DNA from: Bifidobacterium tissieri
GTDB taxonomy: Bacteria; Actinomycetota; Actinomycetes; Actinomycetales; Bifidobacteriaceae
Reading direction: 5' to 3'
Length of the DNA: 64,000 nt
Assembly (NCBI RefSeq): GCF_002259645.1
Contig: NZ_MWWV01000012.1
Span: forward strand, 62,001-126,000
Shown piece by piece: positions 18,829 to 27,041 of this stretch. The notes below the pieces were generated by a model. The model ran no database searches and was not told the origin of the DNA. It saw only the letters and a list, made by a program, of their open reading frames with translations. Numbering within the stretch: the stretch's first letter is position 1; every line of letters starts with the position of its first letter. The position numbers and the translations under genes are program-made.

Positions 18829-19368
18829 ATGGGAAATTCAAACTATGTAGAACAGTTCATCAAGGGGCTTCTCGGCCCCGACCACTTCGGCCCGGTGGAC
18901 TCCACGCCGGCCGGCTTCGCATCCCACGCCGTCCTGCATTTCATGGTCAAGCATTCCCATCTCGGGTACACGGCCATCGAACGCTCCACCGGCGGCGAGG
19001 TCAAGTACAACCGCGTGCGTGACATCTGTATCGGTCAGAAGGCCCCGGCCAAGGTGTCCGAGGTCATCGCCATCGCACGGGCCTGCGCGCAGGAGCCGCT
19101 GGAGGTCTTCTACCGGATAACCGGACTGGAGAGCCATTCGACCGGACTGTGGGGGGCCGAGGAGCCAGGAGACGACGTGCTGGGCGAATGGGAGAACCAC
19201 TTCGACCGGTACACCCTCTTCGACGAGGAGGAACGCCGCGCCTGCGGCTTCAGCCCCGTCCGCGACGACATCATCAGAGAGCTCTCGGGAGACGACGTGG
19301 TGGTCGGCTCGTTCGGCAAGGACGGCAAGACCTACGCGTTCACCGCGAGGATACGCATGGAAGGATAG
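18829..19368 (+). CDS. Putative phage immunity repressor (XRE-type)
   Basis: 179 residues. A helix-turn-helix lies near residues 45-90 (LGYTAIERSTGGEVKYNRVR, followed by KVSEVIAIARACAQEP), then an acidic middle and a small C-terminal beta domain (DDVVVGSFGKDGKTYAFTAR). It is oriented rightward, opposite the Cro-like gene, and followed 6 nt later by integrase, so repressor and integrase are probably co-expressed in the lysogen. There is no SOS-cleavage peptidase domain. Confidence 0.65.
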   Translation: MGNSNYVEQFIKGLLGPDHFGPVDSTPAGFASHAVLHFMVKHSHLGYTAIERSTGGEVKYNRVRDICIGQKAPAKVSEVIAIARACAQEPLEVFYRITGLESHSTGLWGAEEPGDDVLGEWENHFDRYTLFDEEERRACGFSPVRDDIIRELSGDDVVVGSFGKDGKTYAFTARIRMEG

Positions 19369-19374
19369 AACAAC

Positions 19375-20709
19375 ATGGCAAGGGTATTCATCGACGACCG
19401 GTGGCTCAAGGCCGACGCCGACGGCACCCCTCCCAGCGCCAGCGCCACCAAGGCGCTCGCCAACGCCAAGGATCCCATGAAGGCGAAGGTGCCGCAGAAG
19501 TGGCGCACCAGCCTGTACGGGACAGGCAAGCGGTGGCGTTGCCGCTGGTACGTCATCGACGACGATGGCGTCAAACAGCAGAAGAGCAAGTCGTTCGACC
19601 TGCTCGGCGATGCCGAGGAGTTCAGCGCCGCCCTTGAGGACGACGTGAGGCGCGGCCGCTACATCGACCCGGACGGCGGCGACAAGCTGTTCGCCAAGGT
19701 CGCGGACTCATGGCTGGAGACCAAGATCGACGTCAAGGACAGCACGCTGCTGCGCTACAAGCGCGAGCTGCGCTGTTATATCCTCCCCAAGTGGGGCAGG
19801 AAGATGCTGCGCGAAATCACCCGCGGCGACCTGCAGCGATGGGTCAACTCGCTCACCGTCGGCAACTATCCCGCCCAGCTGCCCGGCAAGCGCCAGCCCC
19901 GTCCCTTGTCCCCGCGCTCCATCCGCAACATCGTCAAGGTCGTCACGGCCGGGATCCTTGACCACGCCGTAGAGAACAAATGGATCCTCGACAACCCGGC
20001 CCGCACGGTCAAACTCCCCAAGACCGTGGTCAAGGACGACGACATGGTGTTCCTCACCATCGACGAGGTGGAAGCGCTCGCCAAGGCCGCCGAGAACGCC
20101 GGCCGTGACGTAGACGGACTGCTCGTGCGCTTCCAAGCGTCCGTGGGTACGCGCATCAACGAGGCGCTGGCTTTGCAGGTGCAGGATCTCAACCTCAGGA
20201 AGGGCACCGCAAGGATCCGGCGCACATGGACGCGCAACCTCGAAGGCAAGCTGGAGCTCGGCACGCCCAAGAACGGCGAGGCCCGCACCGTCGCCATCCC
20301 GGACTTCCTCATCGAACCACTCGAACGGCAGATCCGAGGCTGCGCGAAGGACGACTTCGTGTTCCGCGCCCCACGCGGCGGGGCCATCGACGACGGCAAC
20401 TGGCGGACGCGCGTATGGCGCAAGGCGCTCGAACACGTCGGCATGGACGACGAGGGCGTGACCATCCACTCGCTGCGCCACACGTACGCGAGCATCGCCA
20501 TCGCCAACGGCGCCGACGTCAAGACCCTGCAGAAACAGCTCGGCCACGCCACCGCCACCATGACCCTCGACACGTACGCCGCCCTGTGGCCCGACCGGCT
20601 CGACAACGTGGCACACGCCGTCAGCCAAGCATGGCAACCACACATCAAAAACGACAAGAGCGACAAGCCGGAGAAGGAATCGCCGGTCAACCTCGAACAG
20701 GCCGCATAG
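19375..20709 (+). CDS. int: Tyrosine-recombinase integrase
   Basis: 444 residues in three parts. An N-terminal arm-binding domain with WRTSLYGTGKRWRCRWYVI spans about 35-100. A core-binding SAM-like domain spans about 100-210. The catalytic domain carries Arg in SVGTRINEALAL, HSLRHTY (His-x-x-Arg), GHATATM (His) and the nucleophile Tyr in LDTYAALW. It integrates the phage into tRNA-Pro and, with an excisionase, excises it. The gene lies about 9.6 kb from the left core and 27 kb from the right core, which is unusual. Its last codons resemble a fragment in the remnant prophage near 48480. Confidence 0.93.
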   Translation: MARVFIDDRWLKADADGTPPSASATKALANAKDPMKAKVPQKWRTSLYGTGKRWRCRWYVIDDDGVKQQKSKSFDLLGDAEEFSAALEDDVRRGRYIDPDGGDKLFAKVADSWLETKIDVKDSTLLRYKRELRCYILPKWGRKMLREITRGDLQRWVNSLTVGNYPAQLPGKRQPRPLSPRSIRNIVKVVTAGILDHAVENKWILDNPARTVKLPKTVVKDDDMVFLTIDEVEALAKAAENAGRDVDGLLVRFQASVGTRINEALALQVQDLNLRKGTARIRRTWTRNLEGKLELGTPKNGEARTVAIPDFLIEPLERQIRGCAKDDFVFRAPRGGAIDDGNWRTRVWRKALEHVGMDDEGVTIHSLRHTYASIAIANGADVKTLQKQLGHATATMTLDTYAALWPDRLDNVAHAVSQAWQPHIKNDKSDKPEKESPVNLEQAA

Positions 20710-20731
20710 CGCGACAACACCACCCGCCACC

Positions 20732-20791
20732 TACGCCGTTACACCCAAAACATTGGAACAACAACGTTTCCAAGACAGGTGTAACGGCGTA
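20732..20791. terminator. Nested inverted repeat after integrase
   Basis: TACGCCGTTACACC at 20732-20745 pairs perfectly with GGTGTAACGGCGTA at 20778-20791, and an inner TTGGAA/TTCCAA pair sits in the loop. It lies 23 nt after the int stop. It lacks a clear T tract, so it could also be a protein-binding dyad. A degenerate relative lies at about 48520-48558. Confidence 0.65.
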
Positions 20792-21148
20792 ACGCGTATA
20801 ACGTACACATCCCACCCCACTCCGCACCATCACCCATAGAAACACCCGTTACACCCGCTACGGAGTTACAGAGACGAAGAAAACCAAGACAAATCAAGGA
20901 ACCGACGACGAAACGGATACCTCACGCTGACCGTTACAACCCGATACGACAAGAGTCGGAAATATCTAGTTCCACGTTAAGCCGGTTGTGAAAAACGCTA
21001 AACGCGGCAAAAATGATAGTGTTGCCAAATTCTCGAAGCACGAGAGGCAACCCCAGACTTACGGCCCCACAAAGGCCAACCACCCCCACGGCTTTCCTCC
21101 TTTCTCCGTGGGGGTTCATCTTGTACACCACCTCTATCGGGAGACCCC
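20792..21148. other. Gene-free control region between integrase and HNH gene
   Basis: No convincing gene. CGTTACAACC/CGTTACACCC-type words recur at about 20737, 20847 and 20931. A dyad ACCCCCACGG/CCGTGGGGGT occupies 21082-21115, followed by TTCATC, and looks like a terminator just before the HNH gene. This is the natural place for the late promoter and, next to HNH and terminase, for a cos site; neither can be pinned from sequence alone. Confidence 0.45.
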
Positions 21149-21481
21149 ATGGCCAAGCCGAGCGGCAACCCACGGTACGCCAACGGCGCTCGCAGACGGG
21201 CCGTGCGCAGGCGAGTATTGGCCGCCTACGACACGTGCCATATCTGCGGCAAGCCCGTTGACAAGAGACTGCCCGCACGCGATCCGTGGAGTGCCGAAGT
21301 GGACGAGCTACTGCCGGTGTCGAAGGGCGGAAGTCCGTACGAGTTCACCAACTGCAAGCTGTCGCATCGCGCGTGCAACGAGCTGAGAAGCAACAAGAGC
21401 ATCGAATGGGCACGACAAGCTGTCCGAGGAGAAGCCGACGTCAAAGCGACTTCGGTGCCGTTCCGCACCTCGACTTGGTGA
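21149..21481 (+). CDS. HNH endonuclease (terminase-associated)
   Basis: 110 residues from ATG 21149 with GGGAGA upstream. The zinc Cys pairs and HNH core are visible: CHICGK, EVDELLPVSKGG and LSHRACNELR. Small HNH proteins directly before terminase genes assist cos cleavage during packaging in HK97-like phages. It is the first rightward late gene. A truncated homologue lies at 49318-49401 outside the prophage. Confidence 0.85.
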   Translation: MAKPSGNPRYANGARRRAVRRRVLAAYDTCHICGKPVDKRLPARDPWSAEVDELLPVSKGGSPYEFTNCKLSHRACNELRSNKSIEWARQAVRGEADVKATSVPFRTSTW

Positions 21482-21589
21482 GACACTGCTCGGCACCGTG
21501 GGGAGGGTATCCTACCGGCCGGCTCCGGGCGCACCCCTGTGTCATAGCGCCGCTCTCTCCCCGATATTTTTCCAAAACGGATTATGAGG

Positions 21590-21892
21590 TCAGTCGGCAG
21601 ATTCCTCGCTGTCGGTGCCTTCGAGTGACGCAGCATCTTTCTGCTTCGGCAAAGACTGGTCGACGATTTCCTCGCTTGTCATGGAAACGGTTTCGCCATT
21701 CTCATCCTTGACGAAGACACGTTGATTGCGAAGTTGCCCGAGAGCACCGTCCAGCGCGGGTTTCCAGTGAGGGCGAGTAGCTTCGGCGACAACCGCACCT
21801 AGACCGAAAATGCCGATTACGAGTGGTATCGGCCCGCCGACTTTGCTGGCGATTGTTGTCATCCATTGATAATGGCTAAAGGGTGCCGCCAT
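21590..21892 (-). CDS. Small membrane protein on the opposite strand (possible moron)
   Basis: 100 residues with AAAGGAGA upstream of ATG 21892. One membrane helix (GGPIPLVIGIFGLGAVVAEA, about 19-38) is followed by a charged acidic tail with NGETVSMTSEE. It is transcribed against the late genes, in its own slot between HNH and terminase. That is typical of genes expressed from the prophage, for example lysogenic-conversion or superinfection-exclusion proteins. Role inferred from position only. Confidence 0.6.
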   Translation of the reverse strand: MAAPFSHYQWMTTIASKVGGPIPLVIGIFGLGAVVAEATRPHWKPALDGALGQLRNQRVFVKDENGETVSMTSEEIVDQSLPKQKDAASLEGTDSEESAD

Positions 21893-21950
21893 TTCATCTC
21901 CTTTTGTGGGCGATTTCTATGCCTCCTAGTCTGGAAGGGAAAGAGGACAT

Positions 21951-22187
21951 TTGCCAGTAACGGGGAAAGAAGACAACGAGTACCTGACCTTGTTGCGTCG
22001 TACGTTGAAGCGGCTTGAGCAGGCGGTGTTTGATTTGGATACGCCGCCGCGTGACTTGGCGGCGCTTTCCAGGCGTTTGCTTGAGGTGAGTCGGGAGATC
22101 GAGCGGCTGGAGGGCAAGGACGGGGTTTCTGGTCCGTCGGTGGCGGTGGAGGTTGAGGATGACGGGTTCGACGAGGAGGCTGTCTGA
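21951..22187 (+). CDS. terS: Putative terminase small subunit
   Basis: 78 residues from TTG 21951 with AGAGGA upstream. Mostly alpha-helical, with a coiled-coil middle (LLEVSREIERLEGKD) and acidic C terminus (EVEDDGFDEEAV). It directly precedes and overlaps terL, and small coiled-coil proteins of this size in this position act as the DNA-recognition subunit of terminase. Called from position and helix content. Confidence 0.6.
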   Translation: MPVTGKEDNEYLTLLRRTLKRLEQAVFDLDTPPRDLAALSRRLLEVSREIERLEGKDGVSGPSVAVEVEDDGFDEEAV

Positions 22188-23607
22188 CGTAGCCCGGCAC
22201 GTGGTGCTGCCGCGTGGCATCGTTTCGACGGGCTGGCCGCGGGTGAAGGCGCAGGCCCGGTTGTGCGGCATCGAGTATGACGACTGGCAGGACGGTCTTG
22301 GCCGGTGCATGCTGGGCAAGAAGGCGGATGGCCTGTATGCGGCGGGCATCGGCGGCGTGGTCATCAGCATTTGCCGTCAGGTGGGTAAGACGTTCACGAT
22401 CGGCACGATGATCGTGATGCTGTGCATCCTCAGCGAGTATCCGCTCAAGGTCCTGTGGACGTCGCATCGCAGCCGTACGTCGGATGAGACGTTCAAGTTC
22501 ATGTGCTCGCTGGTGAGGAAGCCGGAGATAGCCCGGTATGTGGATGGCGAGCCGAGGCGGGCGAACGGGCAGCAGGAGATCGCGTTCATGAATGGCAGTC
22601 GTATCCTGTTCGGTGCGCGTGAGAACGGGTTCGGGCGTGGTTTCGACAACGTGGACGTCGAGGTGTTCGACGAGGCGCAGATCTTGGGCGAGCGGGCGTT
22701 GGACGACATGATCCCCGCCACGAACGCGGCCCGGAACCCCTTGATCATCTACATGGGTACGCCGCCCAAACCAAGCGACCCGAGCGAGGTGTTCTCGGGG
22801 CGTCGGCGCGACGCGTTGCATGGCGACAGTGACGACACGTTGTATGTGGAGTTCAGCGCCGACCGTGACGCGGATCCCGAAGACCGCGGCCAATGGAGGA
22901 AGGCCAACCCCTCCTACCCGGCGCGCACGTCGGAGTCGGCGATCCTGCGCATGAGGAAGAACCTCGGCGAGGACAGTTTCCGACGCGAGGGCTTGGGCGT
23001 GTGGGACGAGACCACCACGGTGAGCGTCATCGACCCCGGACTGTGGAAGAACGGCGAAGTGAGCGAGCGAATGGATGGCGGTGTGGTGTCGTTCGGTTTG
23101 GACATGCCGCCCGACCGCAGCGCATTGGCCGTCGGCGCGTGCATGAAGTATGCGGACGGTTCGGCCCATGTGGAGCTGGCGGAGTATCGGGACACGCATC
23201 GCGATGGCGTGGCGTGGGCGGCGGACTGGATCAAGGCCCGGTGGGCGCGTACGGCGTGTGTGGCGATCGACGCGCAGTCGCCGGCCATGGTGCTGCTGCC
23301 CGAGTTGAAGACGCGGCGTGTGCCGGTGAAGGTCGTGACCGCCAACGAGATGGGACAGGCATGCGGACGCATGCTCGACCTGATCCAGGCCGGTATGCTG
23401 CGTCATCTGCCCGACGCGGACCAGCCCCAGCTGGCGAAGGCGGTGGCGAACGTGACCACGCGGCCGATCGGCAGGAGCGGCGCGTTCGGGTGGAACAAGA
23501 CGGGCAATGACATCGACATCAGTCCCTTGGTGGCCGTGACCGTCGCCGCGCAGGGCGCGTGGACGACACGACGCCGGCCGGGACGCAGACAGAAGGTAAT
23601 GAGATAG
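22159..23607 (+). CDS. terL: Terminase large subunit
   Basis: 482 residues from ATG 22159, with GGAGG 7 nt upstream. The ATPase half has the Walker A-like CRQVGKTFT and Walker B VEVFDEAQ. The nuclease half has Asp residues in SFGLDMPPDRS and CVAIDAQSP, and a late Asp in GNDIDISPLV. It packages DNA into the procapsid and cuts it. It overlaps terS by 29 nt and is followed by portal. Confidence 0.92.
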   Translation: MTGSTRRLSDVARHVVLPRGIVSTGWPRVKAQARLCGIEYDDWQDGLGRCMLGKKADGLYAAGIGGVVISICRQVGKTFTIGTMIVMLCILSEYPLKVLWTSHRSRTSDETFKFMCSLVRKPEIARYVDGEPRRANGQQEIAFMNGSRILFGARENGFGRGFDNVDVEVFDEAQILGERALDDMIPATNAARNPLIIYMGTPPKPSDPSEVFSGRRRDALHGDSDDTLYVEFSADRDADPEDRGQWRKANPSYPARTSESAILRMRKNLGEDSFRREGLGVWDETTTVSVIDPGLWKNGEVSERMDGGVVSFGLDMPPDRSALAVGACMKYADGSAHVELAEYRDTHRDGVAWAADWIKARWARTACVAIDAQSPAMVLLPELKTRRVPVKVVTANEMGQACGRMLDLIQAGMLRHLPDADQPQLAKAVANVTTRPIGRSGAFGWNKTGNDIDISPLVAVTVAAQGAWTTRRRPGRRQKVMR

Positions 23608-23618
23608 CGAGGTGGCTT

Positions 23619-25097
23619 ATGGCGGATGAGGGTATCTTCTCCAGTGCGTTGAAGCGCCCGCTCGACATCACCTCGTTCGGCGCCACCCGCATCGCCGGCG
23701 TCGCCGACGACGACATGCCTCTTATCAGGACGTTGATGAAGGTGTGGCGGCAGCGGTATCCGAGGAACCTGATCCGTACCGGCTATTACGGGGCGAAGGA
23801 GGGGTTCAAGGACTTCGGCATCAGTATTCCGGATCGCATCAAGGCGAACGTGAGCGCGTGCATCGGCTGGCCCGCCAAGGCGGTCCGCTCGTTGGCCGAC
23901 CTGACCGTGTTCGACGGATGGACGTATCCGAACGGCGAGGACGCGTATGGGCTTGACGAGCTGACCGACATGAACGCCCTCCAGCTGGCGATACCGCAGA
24001 CCGTGGTGTCCGCGTACACGCATGGGTGCGCGTTCCTCACCCTCACCGGCGACCCCGACACGGGCGACCTGCTGGTGACGCCGCGTTCGGCGGAATGGTC
24101 CGCCGCCCTTTGGGACGGCCGTCGCAACCGACTGGCGGCCGCGTTGACGATCAACGACGCGACCTCGAAGGGTCGTGTCACCGCGTTCAACGTGTTCCTT
24201 CCCGGCGTGGTCTATCAGGTCAGCAGAGACGGTTGTGGCGGTTGGACGGCGGAACGGTATGAGACCTTCTGGCCGGAGCCGACGGTGGTGCCGCTGGTCA
24301 GCGACCCGCAGTTGTCGAAGCCGCTGGGGGCTTCGCGGATCACGCGGCCGGTGATGGCGTTGACCGATATGGGCTTTAGGACGCTGGTGCGTATGGAGGC
24401 CAGCGCGGAGTTCTACGCGGTGCCGAAGCTGTGGTTTCTGGGCATGGACGAGGACGCGTTTAGCGCCGACACGTGGAGCAGCCTTGTGAGCTCGATCAAT
24501 GCGATCAGCAAGGACGAGGACGGCGACAGCCCTTCGTTGCAGCAGATCAGTCAGGCGTCGATGCAGCCCCACTCGGACATGTTGAAGACGATCGCGTTGG
24601 TGGTCGCGTCGGACACGGATCTTCCCGTGGATTCGCTCGGCATTACCTTGGATAATCCCAGTTCGGCGGAGGCGATGGCCGCGGCCGAACGCAAGCTCAC
24701 CCGCCGCGCCGACCGGCAGAACCGCCTCTTCGGCATGCAGTTGACCAGGCTGGCCCGCATGGCCGTATGCCTGCGCGACGGGCTGACGGAGCCGCCGGAC
24801 GAGTTGAAGCGGGTGCGGCCGGTGTGGGCGCCGACGCGGGAGATCAGCGACGGGGCGCGGGCGGACGCGTACGTGAAGATCAGCCAGGTCAACCAATCCT
24901 ATGCGACCAGCGAGGTCGGGCTGCGCCGTCTCGGCTTGGACGGCGACGAGATCCGCTCATTGCGTTCGCAGCAGTCGCGCGACCGTGGACGGGACGCGCT
25001 GGACATGATCCTAAGGAGCGCCAATGCCGGTGACGACCAAGGATCTCAACCAATTGAGGACGAGCCAGCAGGAGGCGGTCAGGCTCGCGAGGCTTGA
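23619..25097 (+). CDS. Portal protein (SPP1 gp6-like)
   Basis: 492 residues from ATG 23619, which has GCGAGG upstream; a GTG at 23559 inside terL would add 20 residues. The conserved portal features are the early clip/stem region and the KIS/NQSYA-containing C-terminal helical part. It forms the dodecameric ring at the capsid vertex through which terminase pumps DNA. It overlaps the next gene's start by 74 nt. Confidence 0.88.
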   Translation: MADEGIFSSALKRPLDITSFGATRIAGVADDDMPLIRTLMKVWRQRYPRNLIRTGYYGAKEGFKDFGISIPDRIKANVSACIGWPAKAVRSLADLTVFDGWTYPNGEDAYGLDELTDMNALQLAIPQTVVSAYTHGCAFLTLTGDPDTGDLLVTPRSAEWSAALWDGRRNRLAAALTINDATSKGRVTAFNVFLPGVVYQVSRDGCGGWTAERYETFWPEPTVVPLVSDPQLSKPLGASRITRPVMALTDMGFRTLVRMEASAEFYAVPKLWFLGMDEDAFSADTWSSLVSSINAISKDEDGDSPSLQQISQASMQPHSDMLKTIALVVASDTDLPVDSLGITLDNPSSAEAMAAAERKLTRRADRQNRLFGMQLTRLARMAVCLRDGLTEPPDELKRVRPVWAPTREISDGARADAYVKISQVNQSYATSEVGLRRLGLDGDEIRSLRSQQSRDRGRDALDMILRSANAGDDQGSQPIEDEPAGGGQAREA

Positions 25098-26688
25098 TCT
25101 CGGCGAACTGTGGTGGGAGATCGCGGGGCTGCCGGCGGCGAAGCAGCGTGACGTACTGCTTGACTTGGTGCCGGCGATCATCGGCAAGTATTCGGACATG
25201 TCCAGCACCGCCGCGGCCGACTGGTACGAGCACGTGTACGCGAAGCATTTCGATGACGCGTTCACCGCCGAGGTCGAGAACCCGAACAGGGACGAGGCCG
25301 TAAGGAAGCTCATCCGCTGGAAGGCCGGCGTCCTATGGGACGGTCCGGACAAGAAGGCGAATCCGGACGAGCTGCTGCGCTACCTGAACAACCTCATGGA
25401 CCGGGAGATACGCAACCCCGGACGCCAGACCATCAGAAGCAACGCGCGCCGCGACCCACACAGGCCCCGATATGCGCGCGTGCCGAACGGCCGGCAGCCG
25501 TGCGCGTTCTGCATCATGCTCGCGTCGCGCGGCTACATCTACGCCAGCGAGGACACGGCCGACTTCGGCACGAGCTTCCACGGCGGCAACTGCCGGTGCG
25601 AGATCGTCCCCGAATGGGGCAAGGGATCGAACCGCATCGAAGGCTACGATCCGGACGAATACCTCAGGATCTACGAGACCGCGCGGCGCGCATTGGAGAC
25701 GGGCGTCATGCCCGCCGACCTGAAGGCCGGGCTCGCGAACATCGCACCCTACCGGGAGCCGAAACGCGGGCAAAGCGTGTACGGGCCGTACGACCCGAAC
25801 AACGTGAACTCGCTCGCATACCTCATGCGCCACATGAACCCCGACAAAGTGGGCCAAGGCCACAAACTCCACGATCCCGGCAGACACAAGGGCGGGCCGG
25901 GCGAGAAGATCAGAGCGTTCAAGACCATGAAGCCACGCACGTCCCTCAAGGAGATCACGCACGACGAGGTGAACCCCCTATGGGACATGTGGATCCGGCA
26001 GAGGGTGGACAACGGGTTCATGCCGGACTTCTCGAAGAACCCATGGGGCATCAACTGCCAGCGCGTCGTCCAAGCGGCGGAACTACGCTTCAGGGGCTAC
26101 GACGTGCAGGCCGTCGGCAACCACAAGAAATCCTCGGACGGCCACTACTGGAACATCGCCGACATGTGGGTGGACGAGAACGGCAACCACCGCAAATTCA
26201 CCCAGAAGGAAACGAACAACGCGACGATCCGGGCCATGCGCGAATACCCGTCAGGTAGCCGCTTCTTCGTCGCCGGCCCATGGAAGAACGGCAACGCCCA
26301 CATCTGGAACGCCGAAGTCATCCAGATGCCCAGCGGCTGGAAATCCGTGCGCATGTACGACTATCAGCCCGGCGACTACACGAAATACGGATACGAGAAC
26401 GGACGGAGCCCGGACTACTATCCCGACAACATCAAGGAAGGCCAGCTCAGGTTCCTGCGCGTGGACGACATGGAACCCACCGACAGCCTTCTCGAAGGCG
26501 GCCGGCCGAGCTTCACCGACGCGCCCGCCTACGCCAAACCATGGGTCGGCGATCACGACACCGTGCGAAGCTGGAGCGAGTGGAAACTCCAACGAGCCCA
26601 CCGCGACGAATCCTCGTGGCGGCGCCATCAGGACGAGTACGACAAATGGGCCGAATCCACGCCACCAAGTCAGGGAGGACAAACATGA
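25024..26688 (+). CDS. MuF/VG15-type minor head protein fused to a papain-fold toxin domain
   Basis: 554 residues. Residues 1-220 are a phage minor capsid/MuF-like domain ending in CAFCIMLASRGYIYASEDT and HGGNCRCEIVPEW. A linker is followed, from about residue 320, by a domain resembling the Tox-PL/glutamine-deamidase toxins: INCQRVVQAAELRFRGYDV with Cys345, NAHIWNAEV with His426, and YDYQPGD with Asp446 and Gln448, a credible Cys-His-Asp triad. MuF toxins are injected or released with the head. The next gene overlaps it by ATGA and is a likely antidote. Confidence 0.8.
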   Translation: MPVTTKDLNQLRTSQQEAVRLARLDLGELWWEIAGLPAAKQRDVLLDLVPAIIGKYSDMSSTAAADWYEHVYAKHFDDAFTAEVENPNRDEAVRKLIRWKAGVLWDGPDKKANPDELLRYLNNLMDREIRNPGRQTIRSNARRDPHRPRYARVPNGRQPCAFCIMLASRGYIYASEDTADFGTSFHGGNCRCEIVPEWGKGSNRIEGYDPDEYLRIYETARRALETGVMPADLKAGLANIAPYREPKRGQSVYGPYDPNNVNSLAYLMRHMNPDKVGQGHKLHDPGRHKGGPGEKIRAFKTMKPRTSLKEITHDEVNPLWDMWIRQRVDNGFMPDFSKNPWGINCQRVVQAAELRFRGYDVQAVGNHKKSSDGHYWNIADMWVDENGNHRKFTQKETNNATIRAMREYPSGSRFFVAGPWKNGNAHIWNAEVIQMPSGWKSVRMYDYQPGDYTKYGYENGRSPDYYPDNIKEGQLRFLRVDDMEPTDSLLEGGRPSFTDAPAYAKPWVGDHDTVRSWSEWKLQRAHRDESSWRRHQDEYDKWAESTPPSQGGQT

Positions 26689-26957
26689 GCGATAAGGTCA
26701 TCAGTTACCATCAGGCGCGAATGATCTTCAAGGAGACGACGGGCATCGAAGCCGCCATGGAAGGCGGAGAGGACGACGAATACTTCTTCGTGCCGCCCAT
26801 CGACCGCATGCTCCAGCCCATCGACGACTGCGCGTGGTACGTGAACAAGAAGACCGGCAAGCTCGAACGTCTCTACGCCTCGCCGCTCATGCCTGAAGGC
26901 TTCGGCAAGAACATGTACTACCGCGACTTCAAAGACGTACGAGACACGGAAGAATAA
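26685..26957 (+). CDS. Candidate immunity protein for the MuF-fused toxin
   Basis: 90 residues, strongly acidic (GIEAAMEGGEDDEYFF), starting in the toxin stop (ATGA) with GGGAGGA upstream. Small acidic proteins directly behind polymorphic toxin domains usually bind and block them. It is not a recognised structural gene and is followed by its own terminator before scaffold, so it can be regarded as a two-gene cassette with the toxin domain. Confidence 0.6.
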   Translation: MSDKVISYHQARMIFKETTGIEAAMEGGEDDEYFFVPPIDRMLQPIDDCAWYVNKKTGKLERLYASPLMPEGFGKNMYYRDFKDVRDTEE

Positions 26958-26978
26958 CCGGCTCATCCGATTTATCCC

Positions 26979-27010
26979 AGCCATCACGGATCCGTCCGTG
27001 GTGGCTTTTC
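26979..27010 (+). terminator. Terminator after the toxin-immunity pair
   Basis: AGCCATCACGGA (26979-26990) pairs with TCCGTGGTGGCT (26995-27006), one G-T pair, followed by TTTC. It lies within the late operon between the putative immunity gene and scaffold, and could lower capsid-gene readthrough or end a separate transcript. Confidence 0.65.
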
Positions 27011-27041
27011 TTATGCCCGGATTCGGGCGGAAGGAGGCCGT

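Noticed and set aside
21859..23406. 515-codon minus-strand frame opposite terminase
   Set aside because: Shadow of terL, which has clear Walker and nuclease motifs.
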